A stretch of 64,000 bases of DNA from CAVTWS01 sp963738445 (GTDB lineage Bacteria > Actinomycetota > Acidimicrobiia > Acidimicrobiales > SHLQ01), in contig CAVTWS010000024.1 in NCBI GenBank assembly GCA_963738445.1, positions 310,001 through 374,000 on the forward strand. Reading direction: 5' to 3'. This document shows, piece by piece, positions 38,874 through 47,906 of this stretch. The notes beneath the pieces are model-generated. The model did no database searches. It was given only the letters and a program-made list of their open reading frames with translations, and had not been told where the DNA came from. Made by a program: the position numbers and the translations under genes. Numbering within the stretch: the first letter of the stretch is position 1; every line of letters begins with the position of its first letter.

Positions 38874-40109
38874 GTGACATCGACCGCCTTCGATCCCCAG
38901 CGGGTACTCGCCGACCTCGATGCCCTCGCCGAGCTGACGGGCGGCGCCGACGGCTCCCGCCGTCTCTGCTGGACCCCGGCCTGGGTCGAGGCCCGCGCCA
39001 TGCTCCGAGAAGCGCTGCGGACACTGCCCGTCGAGGTCGAACAGGACGAGGCCGGCAACCTGTGGGCGTACCTCCGAGGCGACCTTCCGGACATGGTGAT
39101 CGTCGGATCGCACCTCGATTCGGTGCCCAAGGGCGGCTGGCTCGACGGCTGCTTCGGTGTCATGGCCGGGCTCGAGGTGCTCCGGACGCTCGCCGCCGAG
39201 GGTCGGCCCCCGTGCACGGTCGCCCTGGTCGACTGGGCGGACGAGGAAGGCGCCCGCTTCGGCCGCAGTCTCTTCGGCTCGGCCGCCACCGTCGGCTCTC
39301 TCGACCTGGACGTGATTCGTGAGCTGAGCGACAAGGAGGGCCAACGGCTCGTCGACATCCTCGCGGACCATGGGGTACGGCTCGACAACCTCGAAGGAGC
39401 GACCAGCCGCCTCGTGGATGCCAAGGCCTACGTCGAGGTGCACATCGAGCAGGGTCCGGTGCTCGAAGCCGAGGGACTCGGCGTCGCGGTGGTCACCGGA
39501 ACGGTCGGGATCGAGCGCGAACGTCTCATCTTCGACGGTCAAGCGGCCCACGCCGGCACGATGCCCATGACCATGCGACGAGACTCCTTCCGGGCCGCAA
39601 GCCGGTTCGGCCTGGCCCTGGCCGAGATCGCCAGCCGCCACGACGGCGTGGCCACGGTGGGCGTCGCGCAGTGCTGGCCCGGCGTGGTCACTGCGGTGCC
39701 GGGTCGCACCGTGATCACCATGGACATGCGCCACATCGAGGCCGACCGACTCGCGCTCATGTATGCCGCGGCCCACGACGCCGCGGATGAGGCGGCCGCG
39801 GCGGAAGGCTGCACGGTGCGGTGGGAACACATCTTCCGGATCCCGCCGATGCCGTTCGACCCCGAGCTCCTCGAGGCCGCCCGGGTGTCGGTCCGTGAGG
39901 TCGCCGGCCACGACTTCGAGCTTCCCTCCGGCGCGCTGCACGACGCCTCCGAGATGGCTCGCCTCATCCCGACCGTGATGATCTTCTCATCCTCGACCGC
40001 CGGGCTGTCGCACACCCCCGAGGAGGACACGCCCCGACCCCACCTGGTCGACGCCGCGGACGCGTTCCACCGAACCGTCCGCCGCGCGATCGACCACGTC
40101 AGCCACTGA
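38874..40109 (+). CDS. M20-family N-carbamoyl-amino-acid / beta-ureidopropionase-type hydrolase
   Basis: Zinc-dependent hydantoinase/carbamoylase of about 411 residues. Metal-binding elements are SHLDSVPKGGWLDGCFG (His and bridging Asp), WADEEGARFG (Glu pair), VEVHIEQGPVLE (His) and ALHDASEMAR. The dimer lid HAGTMPMTMRRDSF is typical of allantoate amidohydrolase, N-carbamoyl-L-amino acid hydrolase and PydC beta-ureidopropionase. It would remove a carbamoyl group from an N-carbamoyl amino acid. GTG 38874 follows AAGGAG at seven bases. It duplicates, with an unrelated fold, the activity expected from the nitrilase-type enzyme at 30165. Last plus-strand gene of the cluster, converging on the aminotransferase gene. 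Confidence 0.85.
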   Translation: MTSTAFDPQRVLADLDALAELTGGADGSRRLCWTPAWVEARAMLREALRTLPVEVEQDEAGNLWAYLRGDLPDMVIVGSHLDSVPKGGWLDGCFGVMAGLEVLRTLAAEGRPPCTVALVDWADEEGARFGRSLFGSAATVGSLDLDVIRELSDKEGQRLVDILADHGVRLDNLEGATSRLVDAKAYVEVHIEQGPVLEAEGLGVAVVTGTVGIERERLIFDGQAAHAGTMPMTMRRDSFRAASRFGLALAEIASRHDGVATVGVAQCWPGVVTAVPGRTVITMDMRHIEADRLALMYAAAHDAADEAAAAEGCTVRWEHIFRIPPMPFDPELLEAARVSVREVAGHDFELPSGALHDASEMARLIPTVMIFSSSTAGLSHTPEEDTPRPHLVDAADAFHRTVRRAIDHVSH

Positions 40110-40133
40110 CCCCCCCCCGGTCGGCCCGTTTGA

Positions 40134-41490
40134 CTAGGCGCCGACCACGTGGCGGTCGGCGAGCGCGAGGACATCGTCGAGGATGGCCAGACCGTGCCGC
40201 ACATCGTCGGCCGACGTGGTGCACGGCGGCACCACGTGGATGCGGTTGAAGTGGGTGAAGGGCCACAAGCCCCGAGCCTTGCAGGCACCGATCAGCTCAC
40301 CCATCGGCGCAGCCTCCGCACCGGACAGCGTTGTAGGGAACGTACGGCTCCCGGGTCGCCCGATCCCGGACCAGTTCGATGGCCCAGAACACCCCGAGGC
40401 CCCGGACCTCGCCGATGCTCGGATGGCGGTCCGCCAGATCCGCCAGGCCCGGCCCGATCACCTCGGTCCCGAGCTGCCGGGCCTGTTCGACCACCCCCTC
40501 CTCGTGGAAGATCGAGAGCGACGCGACCGCGGACGCGCAGGCGAGCGGGTGACCCGAGTAGGTGAGCCCGCCGGGGTAGGGACGATCACGGAAGGTCTCG
40601 GCGACGGCTCGGCTGATGATGACGCCGCCCAGCGGCACGTAACCGGAGTTGACGCCCTTGGCGAAGCAGATGAGGTCGGGCACCACGCCCCAGTGATCGA
40701 CCGCGAACCACTCGCCGCACCGACCGAACCCCGACATCACCTCGTCGGCGATCATCACGATCCCGTGCTGGTCGCACAGGTCGCGGACCCCGGCCAAATA
40801 CCCGGGCGGAGGCACCAGGATGCCGTTCGTTCCGACGACCGGCTCCAGCATGATCGCGGCGATGTTGGCCGCCCCCTCGACCATGATGGTGTCGGCCAGA
40901 TGCTGCAGGGCGCGTGTCGTCTCCTGCGTCTCGGACTCGCTGTGAAAGGCCGACCGGTAGGGGTACGGGCCCCAGAAGTGCACGACGCCGGGAAGCCCGG
41001 GCTCGCTCGGCCAGCGTCGCGGATCGCCGGTCAGGGTGATCGCTCCACCGGTCGCACCGTGGTAGCTGCGGTAGGCGACGAGCACCTTGTGACGGCCGGT
41101 GTGCAGCCGCGCCATGCGGATCGCATTCTCGGTCGCCTCGGCGCCGCCGTTGGTGAAGAACACCATGTCGAGGTCGCCGGGTGCGACCTCCGCGATCATG
41201 CGGGCCGCCTCGCTCCGAGCACCGTTGGCATGGATCGGCGCGACCGTGCACAACGTGTCGGCGTAGTCCTTGATGGCGGCCACGAGTTTGGGGTGCTGGT
41301 GGCCGATGTTGACGTTCACCAGCTGGGACGAGAAGTCGAGATAGCGCTGACCGGTCTCGTCCCAGAACCAGCTGCCGGCGGCGCCGGTCACCACCAAGGG
41401 ATCGAGTTGGCCCTGCGCCGACCACGAGTGAAAGACGTGAGCACGATCGTCGAGATAGGCCCGGCTGCGTTGCGTTTCGACGATCGCCAT
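40134..41490 (-). CDS. Class III aminotransferase (omega/beta-alanine transaminase type; one frameshift)
   Basis: PLP aminotransferase of about 451 residues. It has YLDFSSQLVNVNIGHQHP, FFTNGGAEATENAIRMAR, ADEVMSGFGR with the PLP-ring Asp, and the Schiff-base Lys in CFAKGVNSGYVPLGG. The type uses amines such as beta-alanine, GABA or taurine with pyruvate or 2-oxoglutarate. The frame breaks near 40330 after EPYVPYN; dropping a G restores LSGAEAAPMGELIGACKARG and a stop at 40134. In context it can convert beta-alanine to malonic semialdehyde for the dehydrogenase at 32511. It is last in a minus-strand operon of three PLP enzyme genes. Confidence 0.82.
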
Positions 41491-41506
41491 GCGCCGATGC
41501 TAATGG

Positions 41507-42670
41507 TCAGGCCAGCCGCGATACAGCGTCCAACAACCGGTCGACGTCGTCGTCGGACGTGTAACACGACACGCCGGCCCGGACCGCGCCGCCGCCGTCC
41601 GCCAGGCCGAGCCAGGCCATGAGCTCGACGGCGTAGTAGTGGCCGCTCCACACCGCGATGCGCTCCGCGGCGAGGGCGCGCGCCACATCGTCGGGGTGCC
41701 GTCCGCGCACGGTGAACGCCAGGGTCGGCGCCCGATCGGCCTGATCGTGAGGGCCCCATACCGATACCGCGGGCAGGGCGATCAGGCCGGCGAGCAGGCG
41801 ACCGAACACGACCTGCTCGCGCTCGGCCACGGTGTCCATCCCCACCCCGAGCAGGAACCGGGCCGCGGCCTCGATACCGGCCAGGTTCTCGTAGGCCGGA
41901 GTCCCGAGCTGCCAGCGCTCGGGGCCGTCGTCGGGGGCTGGGCGAACCTTGTACGGGACGAGGTGGTCGCGCACCTCGTCGGCGAGCCACAACGCGGACC
42001 CGTGGGGGCCGTACCACTTGTAGGCCGAGGTCACGTAGGCATCGGCGCCGAGGGCGCCCACGTCGACCCGGGCGTGGGGCGTCAGATGCACACCGTCGAC
42101 GACGACCCGGGCTCCGGCGGCGTGCGCGGCCGACGCCACCGGCCCGACGTCGGGCTTCGAACCGATGGCGTTCGATGCACCGGTGATGGCGACCCAGCGG
42201 GTGCGAGGACCGATCAGATCGATCACAGCACCGGGGTCGAGCCGGCCGGTCGAGGGGTCGAACGGCGCCAACCTCACCGTCGCCCCACAGTCGGCCGCCA
42301 TGCGCAGCCACGGCGCGACGTTGCTGTCGTGGTCGAGCCGGGTGCACACGATCTCGTCTCCGGGCCCCAAGGTGGCCCCGATCGACCGGGTGAGGTGCAT
42401 GAGCAGCCCGGTCGCGCTGGCCCCGAAGACGACGCCGGAGGATGTAGCCCCCAAGAGTTCCGCCACCGCGTCACGGCATCGGCCGGACAACTCGTCGCAG
42501 GCGTCGGCGAAGGCGAAGAGACCGTGGCTGTTGGCGTTGTTGCCGCTCCGCTGCCAGTCGGCCATCGCCTCGATGGCGGCGTCGACGACCTGCGTGCCGG
42601 CCGGACCGTCGAAACGGGCCCATCCGGTGGCCAGGCCCGGGAAGCGGGTTCGGAGATCGAGGTCGGTCAC
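41507..42670 (-). CDS. Class V aminotransferase, cysteine desulfurase-like
   Basis: Fold-type I PLP protein of 387 residues resembling SufS/CsdA-like enzymes of the cysteine-desulfurase-like subgroup. Motifs are DGPAGTQV near the N-terminus, HDSNVAPWLRMA, TGASNAIGSKPDV, VVDGVHLTPHARVD and the PLP-Lys SAYKWYGPHGS. The usual active-site Cys loop is not evident, so desulfurase activity is doubtful; it could be an aminotransferase or lyase. GTG 42670 overlaps the stop of the upstream cystathionine-gamma-synthase-like gene (GTGA). It lies 16 bases before the class III aminotransferase gene. Confidence 0.8.
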   Translation of the reverse strand: MTDLDLRTRFPGLATGWARFDGPAGTQVVDAAIEAMADWQRSGNNANSHGLFAFADACDELSGRCRDAVAELLGATSSGVVFGASATGLLMHLTRSIGATLGPGDEIVCTRLDHDSNVAPWLRMAADCGATVRLAPFDPSTGRLDPGAVIDLIGPRTRWVAITGASNAIGSKPDVGPVASAAHAAGARVVVDGVHLTPHARVDVGALGADAYVTSAYKWYGPHGSALWLADEVRDHLVPYKVRPAPDDGPERWQLGTPAYENLAGIEAAARFLLGVGMDTVAEREQVVFGRLLAGLIALPAVSVWGPHDQADRAPTLAFTVRGRHPDDVARALAAERIAVWSGHYYAVELMAWLGLADGGGAVRAGVSCYTSDDDVDRLLDAVSRLA

Positions 42671-43815
42671 GGTCGCACCGTATCGAGCGCCGTGGTCAGG
42701 TCGGCCAGCAGCTCGCCGCGATCCTCGAGGCCGACGGACAACCGCAGGAGCGACGGTGACACGGTCGAGGCCGGACCTTCCACCGGGTACCGATGCTCGA
42801 CCAGGCTCTCGGTGCCGCCGAGTGACGTGGCCCGGGTGAAGACGCGCAGGGCTCCCGCCACGGCGTGCGCGGCGATCTCACCACCGGCCACGTCGATCGA
42901 CAGGAGGCCCCCGAACCCGCCGGCGAACTGGCGCACCGCGGCGGCATGGCCGGGACTCGAGGCCAGGCCGGGGTACCGCACGCGGTCCACGCCGGGATGC
43001 GATTGCAGCGCCTCGGCCAGGAACAGGGCGGTCGCCGATTGGTGGCGTACCCGCAGCGCCAGGGTCCGCAGGCCCCGGAGCACGAGCCACGCCTCGAACG
43101 CGCCGAGGACCGGACCCGATCGGAGGCGGGCCAGCCGCATGCGGTCCCACCACTCGTCCTCCGCCGCGGCCACGATGGCTCCGGCCAGCACGTCACTGTG
43201 ACCGTTGATGGACTTCGTCGCCGAGTGGACGACGAAGTCGGCGCCGTGCTCGATCGGCCGGCACAACACGGGCGTCGCCACCGTGGCGTCGATGACGAGC
43301 CGCGCGCCCGTGTCGTGGGCCACCTCGGCGAGCCGTGCCGTGTCGACCACCTCGAGCCCCGGATTGCTCGGGAGCTCGGCCCACACCAGCCTGGTCTCGG
43401 CCGGGCGGATCGCGGCCCGAACGGCCGCCGGATCGACGACATCGACCTCGGTGGCCCGCAGACCCCAGGGCTCGCCGACATCGCGCATCCAGGCCCGCAA
43501 CCCCCAGTACCCGCCGTTCGGGATGACGACGTGGTCGCCGGGTCGCAGGGCCGCGAACACGCCGGCACAGGCGGCCATGCCCGAACCAAAGGCCAGCGCG
43601 CCGACACCGCCGTCGAGGCGGGCCAGGAGCGCTTCGAGCTCCATGGGGCCGGGTGCCTCGTCGCGAGCGTACGAGCGGCCGTCGATCAGCTCGCCATCGG
43701 GTCGGCGCCGGAACGTGGTGGAGGGCTGGATCGCCGCGGTCACCGGGCCTGTGGTGTCACCACCGGACCCGGCCTGAGCGAGCAGGGTGTCGATGGAAGC
43801 GTGGTCGTCGGGCAT
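42667..43815 (-). CDS. Cys/Met metabolism PLP-dependent enzyme (cystathionine gamma-synthase/lyase-like)
   Basis: PLP enzyme of about 382 residues. It shows AIQPSTTFRRRPDG, LAFGSGMAACAGVFAAL, VWAELPSNPGLEVVDTA, IDATVATPVLCRP and the Lys motif VHSATKSINGHSDVLAG, together diagnostic of the cystathionine gamma-synthase/gamma-lyase/methionine gamma-lyase family. The C-terminal half (YPGLASSPGHAAAV, then GTESLVEHR) also fits. Reaction within the family is not decidable. ATG 43815 heads an operon with the class V and class III PLP genes. It is divergent from the SDR gene at 43909. The long open frame upstream of 43815 on this strand is only the antisense of other genes. Confidence 0.85.
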   Translation of the reverse strand: MPDDHASIDTLLAQAGSGGDTTGPVTAAIQPSTTFRRRPDGELIDGRSYARDEAPGPMELEALLARLDGGVGALAFGSGMAACAGVFAALRPGDHVVIPNGGYWGLRAWMRDVGEPWGLRATEVDVVDPAAVRAAIRPAETRLVWAELPSNPGLEVVDTARLAEVAHDTGARLVIDATVATPVLCRPIEHGADFVVHSATKSINGHSDVLAGAIVAAAEDEWWDRMRLARLRSGPVLGAFEAWLVLRGLRTLALRVRHQSATALFLAEALQSHPGVDRVRYPGLASSPGHAAAVRQFAGGFGGLLSIDVAGGEIAAHAVAGALRVFTRATSLGGTESLVEHRYPVEGPASTVSPSLLRLSVGLEDRGELLADLTTALDTVRP

Positions 43816-43908
43816 GGTTCCGAGGCTAATTGCCCGGCACGGTGCGACCTGACCGGCGCCGGTATCGTGCTGCCAGTCGACGAACCGTTGAGAAGAGGAC
43901 ACGACACC

Positions 43909-44844
43909 ATGGCAAAGCTCTGCGAAGGACGGGTGGCGATCGTCACCGGCGCCGGTCGGGGAATCGGGCGCGAGCACGCCCTGCTGCTGGCCGAGAACGG
44001 CGCCAAAGTCGTCGTGAACGACCTGGGCGCCAGCCCGGAGGGCGAGGGCGCCGATGCGGGGCCCGCCAACGAGGTCGTCCAGATGATCCGCGACATGGGC
44101 GGTGAGGCCGTCGCCAACGGCGCGGACGTCTCCGATTTCGCGGAGGCCAAGGCCATGGTCGCCCAAGCCGTCGACACCTTCGGTGGGCTCGACATCCTCA
44201 TCAACAACGCCGGCATCCTGCGCGACCGCATGATCTTCTCGATCCCCGAGGAGGACTGGGACATCGTCACCCGGGTCAACCTCAAGGGCACCTACGCCCC
44301 GACCCACCACGCCAGCGCCTACTGGCGGGAGCGGGCCAAGGCCGGCGACACGCTCGATGCCCGGGTCATCAACACCACGTCGCCGTCGGGCATCTACGGC
44401 AACGTGGGCCAGACCAACTACGGCGCCGCCAAGGCCGGCGTGGCCGCCTTCACGATCATCGCCGCCCAGGAGCTCTCCCGATACGGCATCACCGTCAACT
44501 GCATCGCGCCGGCCGCGATCTCCCGGCTCACGGCAGCCCTCATGGGCGGACTCGACGCCGTTCCTGCCGAGATGAAGGAGGCGATGTCGCCGCGCTGGAT
44601 CGCCCAGGTCGCGGTGTGGCTCGCCAGCCCGGAGGCCAAACACGTGACCGGCCGCATCTTCGACGTCCGCGGCGACAAGGTCGGCATCGCCGAGGGATGG
44701 CACCTCGGCCCGGTCGCCACCCAGCCCGACGAGCTGAGCGACTTCGGCCCGATCATGGCCGACCTCATGGGCCAGGCCCGGCTGAACGCCGACATGAACG
44801 GGCAGGATGCTGAGGGGCCCGGGCTCCCGGGCAAGACGATCTGA
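43909..44844 (+). CDS. SDR-family 3-hydroxyacyl-CoA-type dehydrogenase (MFE-2-like)
   Basis: Short-chain dehydrogenase of 311 residues. The NAD motif TGAGRGIGREHALLLAENG (residues 13-31), VNDLGASPEG, NNAGILRDRM, and the catalytic YGAAK after NTTSPSGIYGN are present. The long VVNDLGA-plus-insert form and the C-terminal tail resemble the dehydrogenase domain of peroxisomal multifunctional enzyme type 2 and its actinobacterial homologues, which oxidise 3-hydroxyacyl-CoA in beta-oxidation of branched or steroid acids. ATG 43909 is preceded by AAGAGGA. The FAD oxidoreductase gene starts 54 bases after its stop. Confidence 0.85.
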   Translation: MAKLCEGRVAIVTGAGRGIGREHALLLAENGAKVVVNDLGASPEGEGADAGPANEVVQMIRDMGGEAVANGADVSDFAEAKAMVAQAVDTFGGLDILINNAGILRDRMIFSIPEEDWDIVTRVNLKGTYAPTHHASAYWRERAKAGDTLDARVINTTSPSGIYGNVGQTNYGAAKAGVAAFTIIAAQELSRYGITVNCIAPAAISRLTAALMGGLDAVPAEMKEAMSPRWIAQVAVWLASPEAKHVTGRIFDVRGDKVGIAEGWHLGPVATQPDELSDFGPIMADLMGQARLNADMNGQDAEGPGLPGKTI

Positions 44845-44898
44845 GAGCTCCCGGCTGAACGCCGGGCACCTCGACAGGCCCGCCAGGAAGACAGGCAG

Positions 44899-46323
44899 AT
44901 GAACGAACCGGTCGATGCAGTGGTGGTGGGGGCGGGACCCAACGGTCTCGCCGCCGCCATCACGCTCGCCGAGGCCGGTCGGTCGGTCGTCGTGTACGAA
45001 GCGGCCGAGACTCCCGGCGGCGGGGCCCGGTCCGCCGAGCTGACCGAGCCCGGATTCGTGCACGATGTGTGCTCCGCGGTACACACGCTCGGTGTCAGCT
45101 CCCCCTTCTTCCTCGGAACCCCACTGGCCGACCACGGGTTGGTGTGGTCCCACCCCGAGATCCCGCTCGCGCATCCGCTCGACGACCGCCCCGCCGCCGC
45201 CCTGCACCGATCGTTGGGGGATACCGCCGCCCAGTTCGCCGAGAACGGCTCGCAGTACCGCAAGCTCGTCGAGCCTCTGCTCGACCGCTGGGACACGTTG
45301 GGCCCGGCGCTGCTCGAGCCGCAGCTGCGGATCCCCGGGCACCCGATCGTCATGGCCCGCTTCGCCGCCAAGGCGCTGTTCCCGGTCACGACCATCGGGC
45401 CGCGGCTCGGAGATCCCCGTGCCGCCGCGTTGCTGGCCGGGTGCGCCGCGCACGCGTTCCTCCCGCTGCGCAATCCCCTCACGGGAGCCTTCGGTCTCAC
45501 GCTGATGCTGGCAGGGCATGCCGGAGGATGGCCCGTGGCGGTCGGCGGCACCCAGAGCATCACCGACGCCATGGTGGCCTACCTCGAGGCGCTCGGTGGA
45601 CGAGTGGTCTGTGGGCGACGGATCGAGTCGCTCGACGAGCTCCCGCCCCACCGGGCCGTCCTGTTCGACACCGATCCCCGGCAGCTCGAGTCGATCTGCG
45701 GCGATGCCCTACCGGGCCGCTACCGCACGCGCCTGCGGCGCTTCCGATTCGGCCCCGGCGCCTTCAAGATCGACTACGCGCTCGACGCACCCGTCCCCTG
45801 GTTCGACGACGTCTGCCGGCGCGCCGGCACCGTTCACGTCGGCGGATCGCTGGCCGACATCGCCGACGCCGAGGCCGAGGTCGCCCGCGGCCGCATGCCC
45901 GACCGACCGTTCGTCCTGGTGGCCCAGCAGAGCCTGGCCGACTCCACCCGAGCCCCCGCCGGGAAGCACACGTTGTGGGCCTACGCCCATGTGCCCGCCG
46001 GCTACGACGGCGATGCGACGGCGGCTATCGAGGACCAGATCGATCGATTCGCCCCGGGGTTCCGTGACGTGGTTCGGGCCCGCCACCTCACCACGCCGGC
46101 CGGGCTGGAGCGGTACAACGCCAACAACCACGGCGGCGACATCACCGGCGGCTCCCACGCCGGCCTCCAGTTCTTCCTGCGGCCCACCCGGGCGCTGCGC
46201 TCCTATCGCACTCCGAACCCATCGGTGTTCCTGTGTTCGGCATCCACGCCCCCCGGCGGTGGCGTGCACGGCATGTGCGGGGCCAACGCGGCACGCTCCG
46301 CACTGGCCGGCGCGCTCCACTGA
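44899..46323 (+). CDS. FAD-dependent oxidoreductase (phytoene desaturase/PYROXD2-like)
   Basis: NAD(P)/FAD-dependent amine-oxidase/carotenoid-desaturase-type protein of 474 residues. The FAD dinucleotide motif is VVVGAGPNGLAAAI at residues 8-21, followed by an Arg-rich GG doublet region (ETPGGGARSAEL). The C-terminal FAD contact is PSVFLCSASTPPGGGVHGMCG with the typical GGGVHG. Proteins of this pattern include carotenoid desaturases and mitochondrial PYROXD2-like proteins of uncertain function. No carotenoid genes lie nearby. It may be co-transcribed with the preceding SDR gene and ends in front of a strong bidirectional hairpin. Confidence 0.84.
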   Translation: MNEPVDAVVVGAGPNGLAAAITLAEAGRSVVVYEAAETPGGGARSAELTEPGFVHDVCSAVHTLGVSSPFFLGTPLADHGLVWSHPEIPLAHPLDDRPAAALHRSLGDTAAQFAENGSQYRKLVEPLLDRWDTLGPALLEPQLRIPGHPIVMARFAAKALFPVTTIGPRLGDPRAAALLAGCAAHAFLPLRNPLTGAFGLTLMLAGHAGGWPVAVGGTQSITDAMVAYLEALGGRVVCGRRIESLDELPPHRAVLFDTDPRQLESICGDALPGRYRTRLRRFRFGPGAFKIDYALDAPVPWFDDVCRRAGTVHVGGSLADIADAEAEVARGRMPDRPFVLVAQQSLADSTRAPAGKHTLWAYAHVPAGYDGDATAAIEDQIDRFAPGFRDVVRARHLTTPAGLERYNANNHGGDITGGSHAGLQFFLRPTRALRSYRTPNPSVFLCSASTPPGGGVHGMCGANAARSALAGALH

Positions 46324-46385
46324 CCGGTCAGGCGAACGTCTTCGTCGCACGGCAGCGGCACGGCTCACTCGGAGCAACCCCCCGG

Positions 46386-46413
46386 GCCGGCTGAGGATCC
46401 GTCCTCAGCCGGC
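46386..46413. terminator. Bidirectional terminator hairpin between convergent FAD-oxidoreductase and glnB genes
   Basis: A perfect 12-bp inverted repeat (arms 46386-46397 and 46402-46413, loop TCCG) lies between the FAD-oxidoreductase stop at 46323 and the glnB stop at 46431. It has no long T-run on either side, but placement and stability make a shared terminator likely. Confidence 0.65.
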
Positions 46414-46430
46414 AACCCAGGGGCGTGCAC

Positions 46431-46769
46431 TCAGACGGCGTCGGCGCCTTTCTCGCCCGTACGGATGCGCACGAGCCCTTCCACGGACGTGATCCACACC
46501 TTGCCGTCACCGATCTTGCCGGTACGGGCGCCGTTGACGATCGCTTCGACGGCCGTTTCGGCGAGCTCGTCGTCGACCACGACCTCGACCCGGGTCTTGG
46601 GGGTGAACAGCACCTTGTACTCGGTACCGCGGTAGGTCTCGCTGTGGCCGCCCTGGCGACCGAAGCCCTGGACCTCGGTGACGGTCATGCCCTGCACCCC
46701 GATGGCGGCGAGGGCGTCCTTGACATCATCGAGCTTGAACGGTTTGACGACTGCGGTGACCAGCTTCAT
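46431..46769 (-). CDS. glnB: Nitrogen regulatory protein P-II
   Basis: P-II signal protein of 112 residues, exactly the family length. It carries the T-loop with Tyr51 in ETYRGTEYKVLF, the PF-K-motif start (TAVVKPFKLDDVKDAL), and the C-terminal signature GKIGDGKVWITSV. P-II trimers sense 2-oxoglutarate and ATP/ADP and are modified on Tyr51 (uridylylated, or adenylylated in many actinobacteria). ATG 46769 follows AGGAGG at the proper spacing. No amtB, glnA or glnD gene is adjacent, unlike the common amtB-glnK-glnD arrangement, so the gene is orphaned here. glnB versus glnK cannot be told. Confidence 0.92.
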   Translation of the reverse strand: MKLVTAVVKPFKLDDVKDALAAIGVQGMTVTEVQGFGRQGGHSETYRGTEYKVLFTPKTRVEVVVDDELAETAVEAIVNGARTGKIGDGKVWITSVEGLVRIRTGEKGADAV

Positions 46770-46935
46770 GGCTGCCTCCTGGGTGGCGTTGCGCACCCGA
46801 CCACCGGGCGCACCAGAACGGTACATATGTGGTCACCATCAGACTGTGCCCGGCTTTGTGCAGGTGTTTCGGGAGGAAGGACGCCAAGAAAACACTGGTC
46901 TTATCCTCATCGACCCCACGCACACGTTGTGCTTT

Positions 46936-46945
46936 GTATCGATAC
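46936..46945. promoter_or_regulatory. Palindrome GTATCGATAC in the glnB/AAC(3) divergent region
   Basis: A perfect 10-base palindrome sits 48 bases before the acetyltransferase start and about 170 bases upstream of glnB. The local sequence is the most AT-rich in the region, with TACGAT overlapping it as a possible -10 box for the plus strand. This 222-base interval (46770-46992) has no ORF I support. Operator function is a guess. Confidence 0.3.
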
Positions 46946-46992
46946 GATGATCCAATGCGCGACCTGCATGTTCGCCCGGGCAGACTGGGCCG

Positions 46993-47796
46993 ATGACCGG
47001 CCTCGACGACCGACACCTGGCCCACCAGCTCCGCGCGCTCGGGGTGGGCGACCGCGACACCATGGTCCACGCGAGCCTTCGACGGCTCGGTCTCGTCCAC
47101 TCCGATGCGAGCCACCTCGTGGCGGCGCTCGACGACGTCGTCGGCGGCTCGGGCCACACCTGGCTGATGGTGCTCGGCGCACGCGACGATCACGATTGGG
47201 TCAACGAACGCCCGGAGGCCGAGCGAGAGTCCCTGCTCGCCTCGGCGACGCCGTTCGACCCGGCCGTCACCCCCGCGGAGGTCGACATGGGGATGCTGGC
47301 CGAGGTGATGCGCCGCACACCGGGCACCCGGGTCAGCGATCACCCCGAAGGCCGCGTCGGGGCCCGGGGCCCCGCCGCAACCGCCTATGTCGACGACGTT
47401 CCGTGGGACGACTACTACGGCCCTGGCTCGCCGCTGGAACGCCTGGTCGAGCGCGGCGGCCAGGTGCTCCGCCTCGGCGCCGACCTCGACACCGTGACCG
47501 TGCTCCACTACGCGGAGTACCTCGCCGACATCCCCGCCAAGCGCCGGGTCAGCCGGCTGCGGCGGGTCGCCGGGCCGCAGGGTTCCGAGCTGCGTTGGGT
47601 TCAGTGCCTCGACGACTGCGACGGCATCGTCGACCGCCCCGGCGAGGAGGACTACTTCGCCACCATCGTGCGGACCTATCTGGCCCAGGGGCGAGGACGG
47701 ACCGGAACCGTCGAAGGCGCGACATCCGAGCTCCTCGACGCCGGCGATCTCGTGGCGTTCGGCGCCGAGTGGATGACCACCCACCTCTGCCCCTGA
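46993..47796 (+). CDS. AAC(3)-family aminoglycoside N-acetyltransferase-like protein
   Basis: Antibiotic acetyltransferase (AAC(3)-VI/YokD) family protein of 267 residues. It opens LAHQLRALGVGDRDTMVHAS, has GTRVSDHPEGRVGARGP for CoA binding, DYYGPGSPLERLVERGG and the conserved LGADLDTVTVLHYAEYLAD with active-site His. Members acetylate the 3-amino group of aminoglycosides with acetyl-CoA, but many chromosomal copies have unknown substrates. No other resistance gene or mobile element is near, so this is probably a native enzyme. It is divergent from glnB and followed by a GntR regulator gene. Confidence 0.85.
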   Translation: MTGLDDRHLAHQLRALGVGDRDTMVHASLRRLGLVHSDASHLVAALDDVVGGSGHTWLMVLGARDDHDWVNERPEAERESLLASATPFDPAVTPAEVDMGMLAEVMRRTPGTRVSDHPEGRVGARGPAATAYVDDVPWDDYYGPGSPLERLVERGGQVLRLGADLDTVTVLHYAEYLADIPAKRRVSRLRRVAGPQGSELRWVQCLDDCDGIVDRPGEEDYFATIVRTYLAQGRGRTGTVEGATSELLDAGDLVAFGAEWMTTHLCP

Positions 47797-47906
47797 CCCA
47801 CCTCCGTGACCCGGTCAGCGGGAGCAGCGTCCACCCGAGCGGGCGCAGACGTCGGTTCGTGTCAGTGAGTCGGTACAAACGAAGGGGTACCTCGTAAGCT
47901 CGATCC

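Noticed and set aside
42667..45651. Very long minus-strand open frame (nearly 1000 codons)
   Set aside because: Only 42667-43815 has PLP-enzyme motifs. The remainder is antisense to the SDR and FAD-oxidoreductase genes, which have clear family motifs, and is open because of high-GC codon bias.
46993..47796. Acquired antibiotic-resistance island
   Set aside because: The AAC(3)-like gene shows the same codon style as its neighbours and no mobile element lies nearby, so a native enzyme is more likely.
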